This document shows positions 52,726 to 61,736 of a DNA stretch of 64,000 nucleotides, piece after piece. Numbering within the stretch: the first letter of the stretch is position 1; every line of letters starts with the position of its first letter. Origin of the DNA: Paracoccus hibiscisoli (GTDB taxonomy: Bacteria > Pseudomonadota > Alphaproteobacteria > Rhodobacterales > Rhodobacteraceae); NCBI RefSeq assembly GCF_005048265.1, contig NZ_SUNH01000021.1, positions 1 to 64,000 of the forward strand, in the 5' to 3' direction. The notes beneath the pieces were generated by a model. That model saw only the letters and a program-made list of their open reading frames with translations, had not been told where the DNA came from and did not search any database. The position numbers and the translations under genes are program-made.

Positions 52726-53841
52726 TCAGCCGCGCGCCAGCCCCTCGGGCAGGATCACGGTGAACCGGCTGCCCTCGCCCACGCGGCTTTCGATGCGCAG
52801 GCGGCCGCGATGGCGGTTCACGATATGCTTGACGATCGCCAGGCCCAGCCCGGTGCCGCCCTGCGCGCGGGCGCGATGCGTGTCCACGCGGTAGAACCGC
52901 TCGGTCAGGCGGGGCAGGTGCTGTTCCTCGATGCCGTCGCCGCGATCCTCGACGGTGACCGCCCAGGCCGGGCCGCGCAACAGCGGCTCATGCGCGATGC
53001 GCGCCAACGTGACCCGCATGACCCCGCCCGCGGCGCCGTATTTCAGCGCGTTCTCGATCAGGTTCTGGAACACCTGCGTCAGCTGGTCGCCATCGCCCGG
53101 CACCCGCAGGGCACGGTCCAGCCCCTCGGTCACGACCTCGACGCCCGCAGCCTCGGCGCGCGGGGCCAGCATCGCCAGGATGCCCCGCAGCAGCCCAGGC
53201 AGATCGACCAGCCCCGAAGGGCGCGAGCGTTCCTCGGCCTGCACCCGGCTCAGCGACAGCAGCTCGCTGATCAGGCGGTTCATGCGGCCCGCCTCGCGCT
53301 CCATGATGTCCAGGAACCGGTCGCGGGCGCGCGCATCGTCGCGGGCGGGACCGCGCAGCGTCTCGATAAAGCCGGTCATGGCGGTCAGGGGGGTCTTCAG
53401 CTCGTGGCTGACATTGGCCACGAAATCGCGGCGCATCTGCTCGGCCTCCTCGGCCACGCTGCGGTCCTGCACGGCGATGGTCGCGCCGCGCCCGAACAGG
53501 CTGGGCAGAGGGGCGACGGTCACCTCGGCCAGGATCTCGCGGCCATCGGCGGTGCAGGGCGCGCGCAGCGTGATCACCCCCGCAGGCGCGGGCAGCGCCG
53601 GGTCCGCGATCGGCGCGGGCGTGCCCTCGGGGTCCAGCACCCAATCCACCGCCTGCACGACCGCCGGGTGGCGCAAAACGGTGACAAAGGGCCGCCCCTC
53701 CAGATCCGGCCCGAACAGCGCCAGCGCCAGCGCATTGGCCGCGATCACGCGGGCGTCGCGATCGACCGCCAGCATCGGCACCGGCACGCCGTCCAGCAGA
53801 CCGGCCACCCGCCGCATGGCCCCCGCGACCGGACCGGCCAT
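52726..53841 (-). CDS. PAS-domain sensor histidine kinase without membrane helices (PhoR-like, orphan)
   Basis: Histidine kinase of 371 residues. The N-terminal PAS-like region (about 12-120) is followed by the phosphoacceptor helix FVANVSHELKTPLTAM, then the ATPase domain with N-box NLIENALKYG, G1 DRGDGI and G2 GGTGLGLAIVKHI. The kinase core resembles PhoR, but no transmembrane segment is visible and there is no response regulator or Pst transporter nearby. Its ATG directly follows the stop of the gamma carbonic anhydrase gene, so it is the third gene of a gmk operon. It probably senses a cytoplasmic signal. Confidence 0.88.
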   Translation of the reverse strand: MAGPVAGAMRRVAGLLDGVPVPMLAVDRDARVIAANALALALFGPDLEGRPFVTVLRHPAVVQAVDWVLDPEGTPAPIADPALPAPAGVITLRAPCTADGREILAEVTVAPLPSLFGRGATIAVQDRSVAEEAEQMRRDFVANVSHELKTPLTAMTGFIETLRGPARDDARARDRFLDIMEREAGRMNRLISELLSLSRVQAEERSRPSGLVDLPGLLRGILAMLAPRAEAAGVEVVTEGLDRALRVPGDGDQLTQVFQNLIENALKYGAAGGVMRVTLARIAHEPLLRGPAWAVTVEDRGDGIEEQHLPRLTERFYRVDTHRARAQGGTGLGLAIVKHIVNRHRGRLRIESRVGEGSRFTVILPEGLARG

Positions 53842-54378
53842 CTAGGTCCCCGCCCCGCTGATGGGCCGCAACCCCGCCCGGAACCGCGCCGCATTGGCCC
53901 GATAGCGCGCGGCCGAGGCGCGCAGCCCCGCCACCGCATCGCCGTCCAGCATCCGCACGACCCGGCCCGGCGCACCCATGACCAGCGCGCCCTCGGGGAT
54001 CACCTTGCCCTCGGGGATCAGCGCGCCGGCACCGATCAGCGCCCCCGCCCCGATCACCGCGCCGTTCAGGATGGTCGCGCCCATCCCCACCAGCGCCCCG
54101 TCCCCGATCCGGCAGCCATGCAGGATCGCGCGATGCCCGATGGTGCAATCGGTCCCGATCATCAGCGGATGGCCCGGATCGGTATGCAGGCAGCACAGGT
54201 CCTGGACATTGCTGCCCGGCCCGACCGTGATCATCTCGGTATCGCCGCGCAGCACGGCGCCGAACCACACGGACGCGCCCGCAGCCAGCGTCACCCGCCC
54301 CATCACCTGCGCATCCGGCGCCACCCAGGCATCGGGGTCGATCTGCGGCTCGATCCCGTCCAGCGCCCAGATCATCAC
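53842..54378 (-). CDS. Gamma carbonic anhydrase-family hexapeptide-repeat protein
   Basis: Left-handed beta-helix protein of 178 residues. It has imperfect hexapeptide repeats ([20 protein letters not shown] onward) and the zinc histidines expected for gamma carbonic anhydrases in CLHTDPGHP and [10 protein letters not shown]. Many members are active only weakly or have other roles. It overlaps gmk at its start (ATGA) and abuts the histidine kinase gene. Confidence 0.88.
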   Translation of the reverse strand: MMIWALDGIEPQIDPDAWVAPDAQVMGRVTLAAGASVWFGAVLRGDTEMITVGPGSNVQDLCCLHTDPGHPLMIGTDCTIGHRAILHGCRIGDGALVGMGATILNGAVIGAGALIGAGALIPEGKVIPEGALVMGAPGRVVRMLDGDAVAGLRASAARYRANAARFRAGLRPISGAGT

Positions 54379-55007
54379 GCCTCCTCGGCCATCAGGGCGC
54401 GCACGAAACCGCCCAGGCCCGACTGTCGGTCGCGGCGCAGGCGTTCGGCGGTCAGGATGGCGCGCATCCGGGCCTCGGTCTCGTCCAGGTCATCGTTGAC
54501 CAGGACGTAATCGTATTCGGCCCAGTGGCTGATCTCGGACCGGCTTTTTTCCATGCGACCCGCAATGACCGCGTCGCTGTCCTGGCCCCGCCCGCGCAGC
54601 CGCCGCTCCAGCTCGGGCAGCGAGGGGGGCAGCACAAAGATCGACACGACATGACGCCCCAGGGCCGAGGCGCGGATCTGCTGTCCCCCCTGCCAGTCCA
54701 CGTCGAACAGCGTGTCGCGCCCGGCCAGCATCGCCTGTTCGACCGGGCCGCGCGGGCTGCCGTAAAGGTTGCCGAACACCTCGGCATGTTCCAGCATCTG
54801 CCCGTCCGCGACCATCTGCTCGAACCCCGCGCGCGAGGTGAAATGGTAATCGACGCCGTCCACCTCTCCGGGGCGCGGCGCGCGCGTGGTGGCCGACACC
54901 GAAAAGCGCAGGCCCGCATCCCACTCCATCAGCCGTCGCGCCAGTGTCGATTTTCCCGCCCCCGAAGGCGATGACAGGATGACCATCAGGCCGGTGCGGT
55001 CGATCAT
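54375..55007 (-). CDS. gmk: Guanylate kinase
   Basis: Phosphorylates GMP to GDP. The protein has 210 residues with P-loop [11 protein letters not shown], then [19 protein letters not shown] (GMP binding) and [17 protein letters not shown] 55007 is taken as start. A GTG at 55013, two codons upstream and 5 bp from GAGGG, is equally possible. It is the first gene of a three-gene operon with gamma carbonic anhydrase and a histidine kinase. Confidence 0.95.
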   Translation of the reverse strand: MIDRTGLMVILSSPSGAGKSTLARRLMEWDAGLRFSVSATTRAPRPGEVDGVDYHFTSRAGFEQMVADGQMLEHAEVFGNLYGSPRGPVEQAMLAGRDTLFDVDWQGGQQIRASALGRHVVSIFVLPPSLPELERRLRGRGQDSDAVIAGRMEKSRSEISHWAEYDYVLVNDDLDETEARMRAILTAERLRRDRQSGLGGFVRALMAEEA

Positions 55008-55112
55008 GGCCACGTGTTCCCTCGCGTCTGCTGCGGTTGCCGTTGCGCATCGGGATGCCCCGGTCGGGCGCGGGGGTCAAGGGGGCCGCGCCCCTGCCCG
55101 AACCAGGGCATC

Positions 55113-55127
55113 TTAACCATTCGTTCA
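55113..55127. promoter_or_regulatory. CtrA-like site (TTAA-N7-TTCA)
   Basis: TTAACCATTCGTTCA has the full first half (TTAACCAT is a frequent form) and one mismatch in the second half of the alphaproteobacterial CtrA consensus TTAA-N7-TTAA. It is 90 bp before the PAS-protein start and about 106 bp from gmk. A single site in a short gap is only suggestive. Confidence 0.35.
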
Positions 55128-55216
55128 TAATATGACTCGGCGTGTGGCATCCGATGGCGTTATGGTGGCGTTGCGAGCAGTGACCGGCAGCGCCGGGGTT
55201 TAGTAAAGGGTCGATC

Positions 55217-55999
55217 GTGTCGGACCGGGAAGACGGATCAGAGATCAAACCGGGTCAATCCCCGCAGGATGGCCCCGGCCGGGTCGTGCGGCTGCAGGAT
55301 TACGACACCTGTCAGCCCGACCGCGTCCTGAGAGAGATGCGCGAATACTGGAACAGCATCCGCAAGGGGCGCGCCATTCCCGCCCGTTCGGATGTCGATC
55401 CGCGCGGCATCGCCCGCACGCTGGATTATGCCTTCATCCTGGAGCGGATCGCGCCGGGGGCCGGTCGTCTGCGTCTGGCGGGCCGGCACCTGATCGACCT
55501 GATGGGGATGGAGGTGCGCGGCATGCCGATCTGCGCCTTTCTGAACACGACCTCTCGCGGGCGGTTCTCGGACGTGCTGGAAAGCGTGTTCAAGGCGCCC
55601 CAGATCGCGCGGCTGACGCTGCATGGTCGGTCGGACTATGCCCGCCCGCAATTGGCGGGGCAGATGCTGCTGCTGCCGCTGCGGTCGGATCTGGGCGACG
55701 TGACGCGTGCCTTGGGCTGCCTGGTGGCAGAGGGCGATACGGGCATTCCACCCCGCCGGTTCGACCTGGTCGATGACGAGGTCATCCCCATCATCGACGG
55801 CGGCACGACCTTGGCGCCGTCCCCCTCGACCATCGGTTTCGCCGAGGGTATGGCCGATTTCGCCAAACGGAACGAACCGCGCGCCCCGACGCCGCCGCCC
55901 CCGCTGCGCGGTTTCCCGCAGGCCGAGACGCCCGAGGAACGGCGCGCCCTGTTCCGCGTGATCCAGCCCGTCACGGACGACCGCGACCGCTCTAGCTGA
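55217..55999 (+). CDS. PAS-domain protein (PAS_5 / alphaproteobacterial type)
   Basis: Protein of 260 residues. The region from about 35 to 180 (REMREYWNSIRKGRAIPARS, then LAGRHLIDLMGMEVRGMPIC and MLLLPLRSDLGDVTRALG) matches the PAS_5 type found in single-domain proteins of alphaproteobacteria, some of them cell-cycle-linked. There is no output domain, and the C-terminus is Pro-rich. The start is GTG at 55217 with AAAGGG 6 bp upstream. It is divergent from gmk with a CtrA-like site in between. Confidence 0.8.
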   Translation: MSDREDGSEIKPGQSPQDGPGRVVRLQDYDTCQPDRVLREMREYWNSIRKGRAIPARSDVDPRGIARTLDYAFILERIAPGAGRLRLAGRHLIDLMGMEVRGMPICAFLNTTSRGRFSDVLESVFKAPQIARLTLHGRSDYARPQLAGQMLLLPLRSDLGDVTRALGCLVAEGDTGIPPRRFDLVDDEVIPIIDGGTTLAPSPSTIGFAEGMADFAKRNEPRAPTPPPPLRGFPQAETPEERRALFRVIQPVTDDRDRSS

Positions 56000-56975
56000 G
56001 CAGGCCCGCCCGCCAGCGATACCGCGCGGCCTGAGCCGGGGCATCGCGGCCGCGCGATGTGATCCAGGCATCTTCGTCACGCCGGAACCCCAGGTTCTTG
56101 ACGATCTTGCGCGATGCCGGGTTGTCCAGAAACACTTCGGCCACGATTTCGGATGGGGCCAGGCGGACCACGATCTCGTCAAAGACGGCGGACACCATCT
56201 CCTGTCCGAAGCCCTGCCCCGCATGATCGGGGTCCAGGAAATATGTCAGGTGGGGCGGCGTGCCCTCGATCAGACTGACCGATCCGATGATCTGCCCCTC
56301 GTGCCGCACCGCCAGGCGAAGCGGCGGCACCCGCGCCGATTGCAGCAGCAGCGGCGCGGCCTCATCCACCGTCATCGCGGGGTGATAGCGCAACAGCATC
56401 CGCGCGACCGCAGGCCGGGTGACGATCCGGTGCAGCGCGGGCAGGTCCGCAGGCGTGACCGCATCGATGCGCAGGCGCGGCGTCGTCAGAGCGATGGCGT
56501 GGCGGGCCTCGAACCCGGCGCGGTCCAGGGTCAGGCGGTCGGCCTGCACCTCCCGCGCCAAGGGCCGCGACGACAGCGTCACCCGCCCGCAGGGACGAAA
56601 CCCCAGCCAGTCCAGCAGCCGGGCCGAGCGGTCGTTGCCGACCAGACAATGCGCCTGAACCTCGGCTGCGCCCGACAGGAACAGCCGCGACAGGGCCAGC
56701 ACCCCGGCGCGGCGACCGATGCCCTGCCCCTGCCGGTCCGGCGTGATCCAGATGCCAAAGACGCGGCCCGCCTGGACCATGCCGACCAGCCGGTCCCCCT
56801 GCCGCACGGCATGTTCGTCCAGACCCGCCCCGGCCACGAAATCGCGGGCATCATCCACGCCATAGGGCCAGGGCAGCGTGGTCAGCCAGCGCACGACGTC
56901 CCAATCGGCCATGGCCGCCGCGATGTCGTCGGCATCCTCGGGCCAGGGGCGCGTCAGGGCGACCGGGGGGTGCAT
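55992..56975 (-). CDS. Protein with two GNAT acetyltransferase domains
   Basis: Protein of 327 residues made of two GNAT domains. The N-terminal one (about 1-155) has the acetyl-CoA loop FGIWITPDRQGQGIGRRAGV. The C-terminal one (about 165-320) has YFLDPDHAGQGFGQEMVSAV and resembles RimJ/RimL-type N-acetyltransferases. Both retain the R/Q-x-x-G-x-G/A-like loop, so both may bind acetyl-CoA, the second more loosely. ATG 56975 starts 4 bp after the rnd stop. Its end overlaps the convergent PAS-protein gene by 8 bp. Substrate unknown. Confidence 0.82.
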   Translation of the reverse strand: MHPPVALTRPWPEDADDIAAAMADWDVVRWLTTLPWPYGVDDARDFVAGAGLDEHAVRQGDRLVGMVQAGRVFGIWITPDRQGQGIGRRAGVLALSRLFLSGAAEVQAHCLVGNDRSARLLDWLGFRPCGRVTLSSRPLAREVQADRLTLDRAGFEARHAIALTTPRLRIDAVTPADLPALHRIVTRPAVARMLLRYHPAMTVDEAAPLLLQSARVPPLRLAVRHEGQIIGSVSLIEGTPPHLTYFLDPDHAGQGFGQEMVSAVFDEIVVRLAPSEIVAEVFLDNPASRKIVKNLGFRRDEDAWITSRGRDAPAQAARYRWRAGLLS

Positions 56976-56979
56976 GGGC

Positions 56980-58161
56980 TCAGGCGACCGGAACGACCTT
57001 GACCGCGCCGCCCTTGGCCGACAGCGCGATCTCTCCGGCAGCCAGGCGCAGGGCGTCCTGGCCAAAGACCTCGGCCCGCCAGCCCTGCAGCGCGGGCAGA
57101 TCGCGGCTGCCGGTGGCGATGGCGTCCAGCTCGGAAGACGACGCGATCAGCTTTGGCGCGACGCCCGCCGCATCGGCCTTGGCCTTGAGCAGCACGCGCA
57201 ACAGGTCCGACAGCGCGGCATTGCCGGGCTTGCCCGGCTCCTCGCCCTTGGGCTGGGGCAGGTCCTTGGACTCCATGCCCGCCTTGACCGCGGCCAGAAT
57301 GCCGTTGGCGATGTCGCCCCGCCGCGCCTCGCGTAGCAGCAGGCGCGACTTGCCCAGATCAGCCTCGGTCAGCGGCTTGGTCGAGGCCAGCTCGATCATC
57401 GCATCGTCCTTGTAGACCCGCGACCGGGGGATGTCGCGTTCCTGGGCATAGGCCTCGCGGAACCGCGCCAGCTCGCGCAGGATGGCCAGGAAACGCGGCG
57501 AATTGGTGCGGGTGCGCACCTTCATCCAGGCCTCTTCGGGGCGGGTGATATAGGTCTCGGGGTCGGTCAGGACCGACAGCTCCTCGGCCAGCCAGGCGTC
57601 GCGGCCGGTCTTTTTCAGCTCGGCCGCCAAGAATTCATAGATCACCCGCAGATGGGTCACATCGGCCAGCGCATAGGCCGCCTGCGCATCCGACAGCGGC
57701 CGGCGCGACCAGTCGGTAAAGCGCGACGACTTGTCCAGATCGGCCCGTGCGATCTTGCGCACCAGCGTCTCGTATCCGACCTGTTCGCCAAAGCCGCAGA
57801 CCATGGCCGCGACCTGGGTGTCGAACAAAGGCGTCGGAAAGATCTGCGCGTCGTGGAAAAAGATTTCAAGATCCTGCCGCGCGGCGTGGAACACCTTGAC
57901 CGTCGCCTCGTGGCGGAACAGGTCGTAAAGCGACTCCAGCGACAGCCCCTCGGCCATGGGGTCGACCAGCACGGCCTCGCCCCCGGGGGTCTTGGCCGTC
58001 GATGCGGGCGGCACGGCCAGCTGGATCAGGCACAGCTTGGACCAATAGGTCCGTTCCCGCAGGAATTCGGTGTCGATCGTGACGTAAGGGTGGGATTTCG
58101 CGGCCTCGCAGAAACGGGCAAGGTCTTCGGTGCGGGTGATGGTCGGAATGTCCTGGCTCAT
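56980..58161 (-). CDS. rnd: Ribonuclease D
   Basis: 3'-to-5' exoribonuclease of 393 residues involved in tRNA 3'-end trimming. The DEDDy exonuclease motifs are present: VTIDTEFLRE (Exo I), VKVFHAARQDLEIF (Exo II) and AYALADVTHLRVIYEFL (Exo III with the Tyr/Asp). An HRDC-like helical domain occupies the middle (RELARFREAYAQERDIPRSR). It is followed after 4 bp by the double-GNAT gene, probably one transcript. Confidence 0.93.
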   Translation of the reverse strand: MSQDIPTITRTEDLARFCEAAKSHPYVTIDTEFLRERTYWSKLCLIQLAVPPASTAKTPGGEAVLVDPMAEGLSLESLYDLFRHEATVKVFHAARQDLEIFFHDAQIFPTPLFDTQVAAMVCGFGEQVGYETLVRKIARADLDKSSRFTDWSRRPLSDAQAAYALADVTHLRVIYEFLAAELKKTGRDAWLAEELSVLTDPETYITRPEEAWMKVRTRTNSPRFLAILRELARFREAYAQERDIPRSRVYKDDAMIELASTKPLTEADLGKSRLLLREARRGDIANGILAAVKAGMESKDLPQPKGEEPGKPGNAALSDLLRVLLKAKADAAGVAPKLIASSSELDAIATGSRDLPALQGWRAEVFGQDALRLAAGEIALSAKGGAVKVVPVA

Positions 58162-58228
58162 GCGGCTCTTTCAGCTCGGGCGGTTCGTCCGCCCCCCGGC
58201 CCAGCAATACGCCCACGCGCCCGTGATG

Positions 58229-58255
58229 AAAAGCCCCGACGCCCGGCGCCGGGGC
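58229..58255 (-). terminator. Rho-independent terminator of the mrp operon
   Basis: On the minus strand GCCCCGGCG and CGTCGGGGC pair over 9 bp with one G-U wobble around CCGGG, followed directly by TTTT. It lies shortly after the mrpG stop (58263) and before rnd. Confidence 0.85.
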
Positions 58256-58262
58256 CGTCCGG

Positions 58263-58622
58263 TCATTCGGGCGGCTGCTCGGGCGGGCGCTTGCGCAGGG
58301 CTTCGGCCACGCCATCCTCGCAGACGGTGCGGTCGACCATGGGCACCCCGGTCCGGAACGCCGCGCGGCCGATCAGATGCGCCGCGACCGGCGCCGTCAA
58401 CAGCAGGAACAGGATGGCCGCCACCGCGCGGGCGATCACCGTGCCCTCGGCAAAGGCGATGGCCACGGCGACCAGGATCAGCCCCGACCCCAAAGTGCCC
58501 GCCTTGGTCGAGGCATGCATCCGCGTCAGCAGGTCCGGCAGGCGCAGCACGCCCAGGCCCGCAGCCACCGCAAAGATCCCGCCGGAGATGACGAAAAACG
58601 ATACGACAAGCTCTCCGATCAT
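58263..58622 (-). CDS. mrpG: Mrp-type Na+/H+ antiporter subunit G
   Basis: Membrane protein of 119 residues with three helices. It starts MIGELVVSFFVISGGIFAVA and has the family-typical LPDLLTRMHASTKAGTLGSG. It is the last gene of the mrpABCDEFG operon. Its ATG overlaps the mrpF stop. Confidence 0.92.
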   Translation of the reverse strand: MIGELVVSFFVISGGIFAVAAGLGVLRLPDLLTRMHASTKAGTLGSGLILVAVAIAFAEGTVIARAVAAILFLLLTAPVAAHLIGRAAFRTGVPMVDRTVCEDGVAEALRKRPPEQPPE

Positions 58623-58909
58623 GTCAGCTCCTCCGCCTTGAGCAGGATGCGGCGTTCCAGATAACGGGCCAGGCACACGGTCGCCAGAAAGCCCACCAGC
58701 GCCAGAACGACCGCCACGTCCAGAAAGCCCGCGCTGCGCGATTGCAGAGCCGCCAGCCCGCCGAACGAGACAAGCTGCACCGTCATCACGTCCAGCGCGA
58801 CGATGCGGTCGGCCAGCGTGGGCCCGCGCACCAGCCGGATGGCCGCGAAGGTCACGCCCAGGATGACCAGGGCGAAACCGAACAGAATTGCATAATCCAG
58901 GATTGTCAT
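58619..58909 (-). CDS. mrpF: Mrp-type Na+/H+ antiporter subunit F
   Basis: Small subunit of 96 residues with three helices. The conserved IRLVRGPTLADRIVALD follows the first helix. The start MTILDYAIL at 58909 lies 4 bp after the mrpE stop. Confidence 0.92.
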   Translation of the reverse strand: MTILDYAILFGFALVILGVTFAAIRLVRGPTLADRIVALDVMTVQLVSFGGLAALQSRSAGFLDVAVVLALVGFLATVCLARYLERRILLKAEELT

Positions 58910-58913
58910 GGTC

Positions 58914-59390
58914 CTACTCCGTCGCCTCGCGCACCCAGACCTCGAAGCGGTCGCGGATCTGCGCGCGGATCGCATCGGGGTCTTCGCCGAACATCGCGTG
59001 GATATACAGCATCTTGCGGTCCTCGGAGACGTCCAGGCTGAGGGTGCCCGGCGTCAGCGAGATGAAATTGGCCAGCAGCGTGATCTGCAGGTCGGTCGTG
59101 ACCGTGATCGGCACCGCGATCAGGGCCGGGTTGGACGCCTGCCCCGGCGTGAACACGTCCGCCACCACCGGCAGCGAGCTGACCACCAGCTCATAGACGA
59201 ACATCACGATCAGCCGCGCCCAATAATACAGCCGCAGGAAATAGCGGCCGGTTTCCGGAAACAGCGGGCGCACCAGCCACATCGCGGCCAGACCCACCAG
59301 GAACCCGGTCAGAAGCCCGCCCAGGGTCAGGCTGCCGGTCAGCGCGACCCAGGCAAAGGCCAGCACCATGTTGATGGCAAAGAGGTTCAT
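58914..59390 (-). CDS. mrpE: Mrp-type Na+/H+ antiporter subunit E
   Basis: Subunit of 158 residues with an N-terminal membrane part (MVLAFAWVALTGSLTLGGLL) and a cytoplasmic C-terminus containing FISLTPGTLSLDVSEDRKML, the MrpE signature. It is overlapped by the mrpD stop at its ATG. Confidence 0.93.
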   Translation of the reverse strand: MNLFAINMVLAFAWVALTGSLTLGGLLTGFLVGLAAMWLVRPLFPETGRYFLRLYYWARLIVMFVYELVVSSLPVVADVFTPGQASNPALIAVPITVTTDLQITLLANFISLTPGTLSLDVSEDRKMLYIHAMFGEDPDAIRAQIRDRFEVWVREATE

Positions 59391-60886
59391 GGCTGCACCC
59401 CTAGAACGGTCGTGACGTAATCGGTCGGATCAAGCAGCTGGTTGGCCGAGCGTTCGGCGAACTGCACGAAGGGCTCGGGGAAGAGGCCGATCAGGCAGGT
59501 CAGTGCGGCCAGCGCGACGATGGGCAGCATCAGCGCCACCCGGTCGAAGGTGGGAAGGTCCGACAGGCGCGGCTTGATCCCGTCGGGATGCGCGGGCCAG
59601 AAGGCCGAGCCCCAGATCTTGGTCATCGAGAAGATCGTCAGCAGGCCCACCCCCAATGCCACGCCCGCGACGAACCACATCTCAAGGTCCAGCGCGGCCT
59701 TGACCACGACATATTTCGCCCAGAACCCCGACAGCGGCGGAAAGCCCGCCAGAGAGAAGGCCGGGATCAGGAACAGGAAGGCCAGCAGCGGCGCATGGGC
59801 GTAAAGGCCGCCGATGCGCGCCAGATCGGTCGATCCGGCGATGCGCTTTGCCACGCCCGCGACAAAGAACAGGTTGGCCTTCACGATGATGTGGTGGACC
59901 AGATAGAAGACCGCGCCCATCAGGCCCAGGGGCGTGTACAGCGCCAGGCCCAGCACCATGTAGCCGATCTGGCTGATGATGTGGAACGACAGGATGCGGC
60001 GGAAATCGTTCATCGCGGCCGCGCCCAGAACGCCCGTGACCATGGTCACCACCGCCAGCCACAGCAGGATGGTGTGGGTGAAGGCCACGTCCTGATCAAA
60101 GATCAGCGTGAACATGCGGATCAGCGCATAGACGCCCACCTTGGTCAGCAGGCCCGCAAAGATCGCCGACACCGCGACGGGCGGCGTGTGATAGGAGGCG
60201 GGCAGCCAGAAGAACAGCGGGAACATCGCCGCCTTGACGCCAAAGGCCACCATGAACATCACCGCGATGGTGGTCAGCAGGCCGGTATTCTCGACCCCGC
60301 GCACGGCCAGGTGCAGGTCGGCCATGTTCAGCGTGCCGGTCAGGCCATAAAGCAAACCGATGCCCGCCAGGAACATGATGGTCGAGACCAGGTTCAGCAT
60401 CACGTATTTGATGCCCCCGTCCAGCTGTTCGCGCGTGCCGCCCAGGACCAGCAGGCCAAAGCTGGAGATCAGCATGACCTCGAACCAGACATAGAGGTTG
60501 AACAGGTCGCCCGTCAGGAAGGCGCCGACGACGCCGACCATCAGCATCTGCAGCAGGGCGTGAAAGCCCAGACGCTCCATTCGCTCGGGGATTTCCGACA
60601 GGGTGTAGATCACGGTGGCAAGGCCCGTGATGGCGGTGATGACGACCATCACCCCGCCCAGCAGGTCGGCGACCAGCGTGATGCCGAAGGGCGCCTGCCA
60701 GTTCGACATCTGGGCTGCGACGACGCCCTGCTCCAGCACCTCGGCCATCAGCATGATCGACGCCATCAGCAGCGCGACCGTCCCCGCGACCGAGATCCAG
60801 CGCCCGGCCGGGCTGTTGCGGAACAGATAGGCCAGCACGCCCGTCAGCAGCGGGATGATGATCGGATAGACAAGAAGCCAGCTCAT
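59387..60886 (-). CDS. mrpD: Mrp-type Na+/H+ antiporter subunit D
   Basis: Proton-translocating subunit of 499 residues, homologous to complex I NuoM/NuoN. It has about 14 helices, with the conserved Glu in NLYVWFEVMLISSFGLLVLG and Lys residues in GVKAAMFPLFFWLPASYHTP and LLTKVGVYALIRMF. The start overlaps the mrpC stop. Confidence 0.94.
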   Translation of the reverse strand: MSWLLVYPIIIPLLTGVLAYLFRNSPAGRWISVAGTVALLMASIMLMAEVLEQGVVAAQMSNWQAPFGITLVADLLGGVMVVITAITGLATVIYTLSEIPERMERLGFHALLQMLMVGVVGAFLTGDLFNLYVWFEVMLISSFGLLVLGGTREQLDGGIKYVMLNLVSTIMFLAGIGLLYGLTGTLNMADLHLAVRGVENTGLLTTIAVMFMVAFGVKAAMFPLFFWLPASYHTPPVAVSAIFAGLLTKVGVYALIRMFTLIFDQDVAFTHTILLWLAVVTMVTGVLGAAAMNDFRRILSFHIISQIGYMVLGLALYTPLGLMGAVFYLVHHIIVKANLFFVAGVAKRIAGSTDLARIGGLYAHAPLLAFLFLIPAFSLAGFPPLSGFWAKYVVVKAALDLEMWFVAGVALGVGLLTIFSMTKIWGSAFWPAHPDGIKPRLSDLPTFDRVALMLPIVALAALTCLIGLFPEPFVQFAERSANQLLDPTDYVTTVLGVQP

Positions 60887-61317
60887 ATCCCGGCCTCCTG
60901 CCCGGTGGCGGGTTTGGCGGGGTTGGCCTTGCCCATGCCCAGCCTGCCGGTATCCAGCTTGGATTCGTCGGCAGGTTCGGCCACGCGCATCTCGTCGCTG
61001 TTGACGGTGCCCAGGGTCATGTAGGTCCGGTAGACCAGCGCCAGCGTGAAGGCCAGCAGGCCAAAGCCGATGACGATGGCGGTCAGGACCAGCGCCTGCG
61101 GCAGCGCGTTGGCGACGACGCCGGTGGGCGCGTATTCGCCCGCGTCGATCAGCGGCGGCGCGCCCGCGGTCAACCGGCCGCCGGTGAAGATCAGCAGGTT
61201 GACCGCGTTCGACAGCAGGACCAGCCCGAACAGGAACCGCAGCACATTGCGGTCCAGCATCAGATAGACCGAGGTGGACACAAGCACCCCGATGGTGATG
61301 GCAAGCAGCAGTTCCAC
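60883..61317 (-). CDS. mrpC: Mrp-type Na+/H+ antiporter subunit C
   Basis: NuoK-like subunit of 144 residues with three helices, including YLMLDRNVLRFLFGLVLLSN and GVVANALPQALVLTAIVIGF. The start is GTG at 61317 with AGGAG 7 bp upstream, just past the mrpB stop. The C-terminal ~30 residues are a charged, variable tail. Confidence 0.92.
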   Translation of the reverse strand: MELLLAITIGVLVSTSVYLMLDRNVLRFLFGLVLLSNAVNLLIFTGGRLTAGAPPLIDAGEYAPTGVVANALPQALVLTAIVIGFGLLAFTLALVYRTYMTLGTVNSDEMRVAEPADESKLDTGRLGMGKANPAKPATGQEAGI

Positions 61318-61318
61318 G

Positions 61319-61735
61319 TCAGATCTCCTGTTCCATGGCAAAGACCAGGGTCAGGATGCCGCCAAAGACAGCCATGTAGACTCCGATATCGAAAACCAGA
61401 ACGGTGGACAACGGGATATAGCTGTCGCCGTCCTGAAACAGGAACAGCCACTGTCCGGTGAAGAACGGATCGCCCGCGAAACCCGCGCCCAGGCCCGCCA
61501 GCGCCGCGACGCCCACGCCCAGGATGGCCAGGTTCGACGGGTCGATCCGCAGCGCCGCACGCGCCTCGTCGACCGAGGTCGCGATGGTATAGAGGATGAA
61601 CGCGGTCGCCCCGATCAGCCCGCCGATGAAGCCGCCGCCAGGCAGGTTGTGCCCGCGCAGCAGCGCATAGATCGAGAACATCAGCAGCAGGGCCGCCAGC
61701 AGGCGCGTAGTGGTCGTCAGGATCAGCGACTGCAT
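61319..61735 (-). CDS. mrpB: Mrp-type Na+/H+ antiporter subunit B
   Basis: Subunit of 138 residues with four helices. It has LLRGHNLPGGGFIGGLIGAT and VLVFDIGVYMAVFGGILTLV, both MrpB signatures. ATG 61735 lies 1 bp after the mrpA stop with GGAGAG upstream. Confidence 0.92.
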   Translation of the reverse strand: MQSLILTTTTRLLAALLLMFSIYALLRGHNLPGGGFIGGLIGATAFILYTIATSVDEARAALRIDPSNLAILGVGVAALAGLGAGFAGDPFFTGQWLFLFQDGDSYIPLSTVLVFDIGVYMAVFGGILTLVFAMEQEI

Positions 61736-61736
61736 C

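Noticed and set aside
52726-53841. Naming the kinase phoR
   Set aside because: The kinase core is PhoR-like, but there is no membrane helix, no phoB and no pst genes nearby, so the name would be over-specific.
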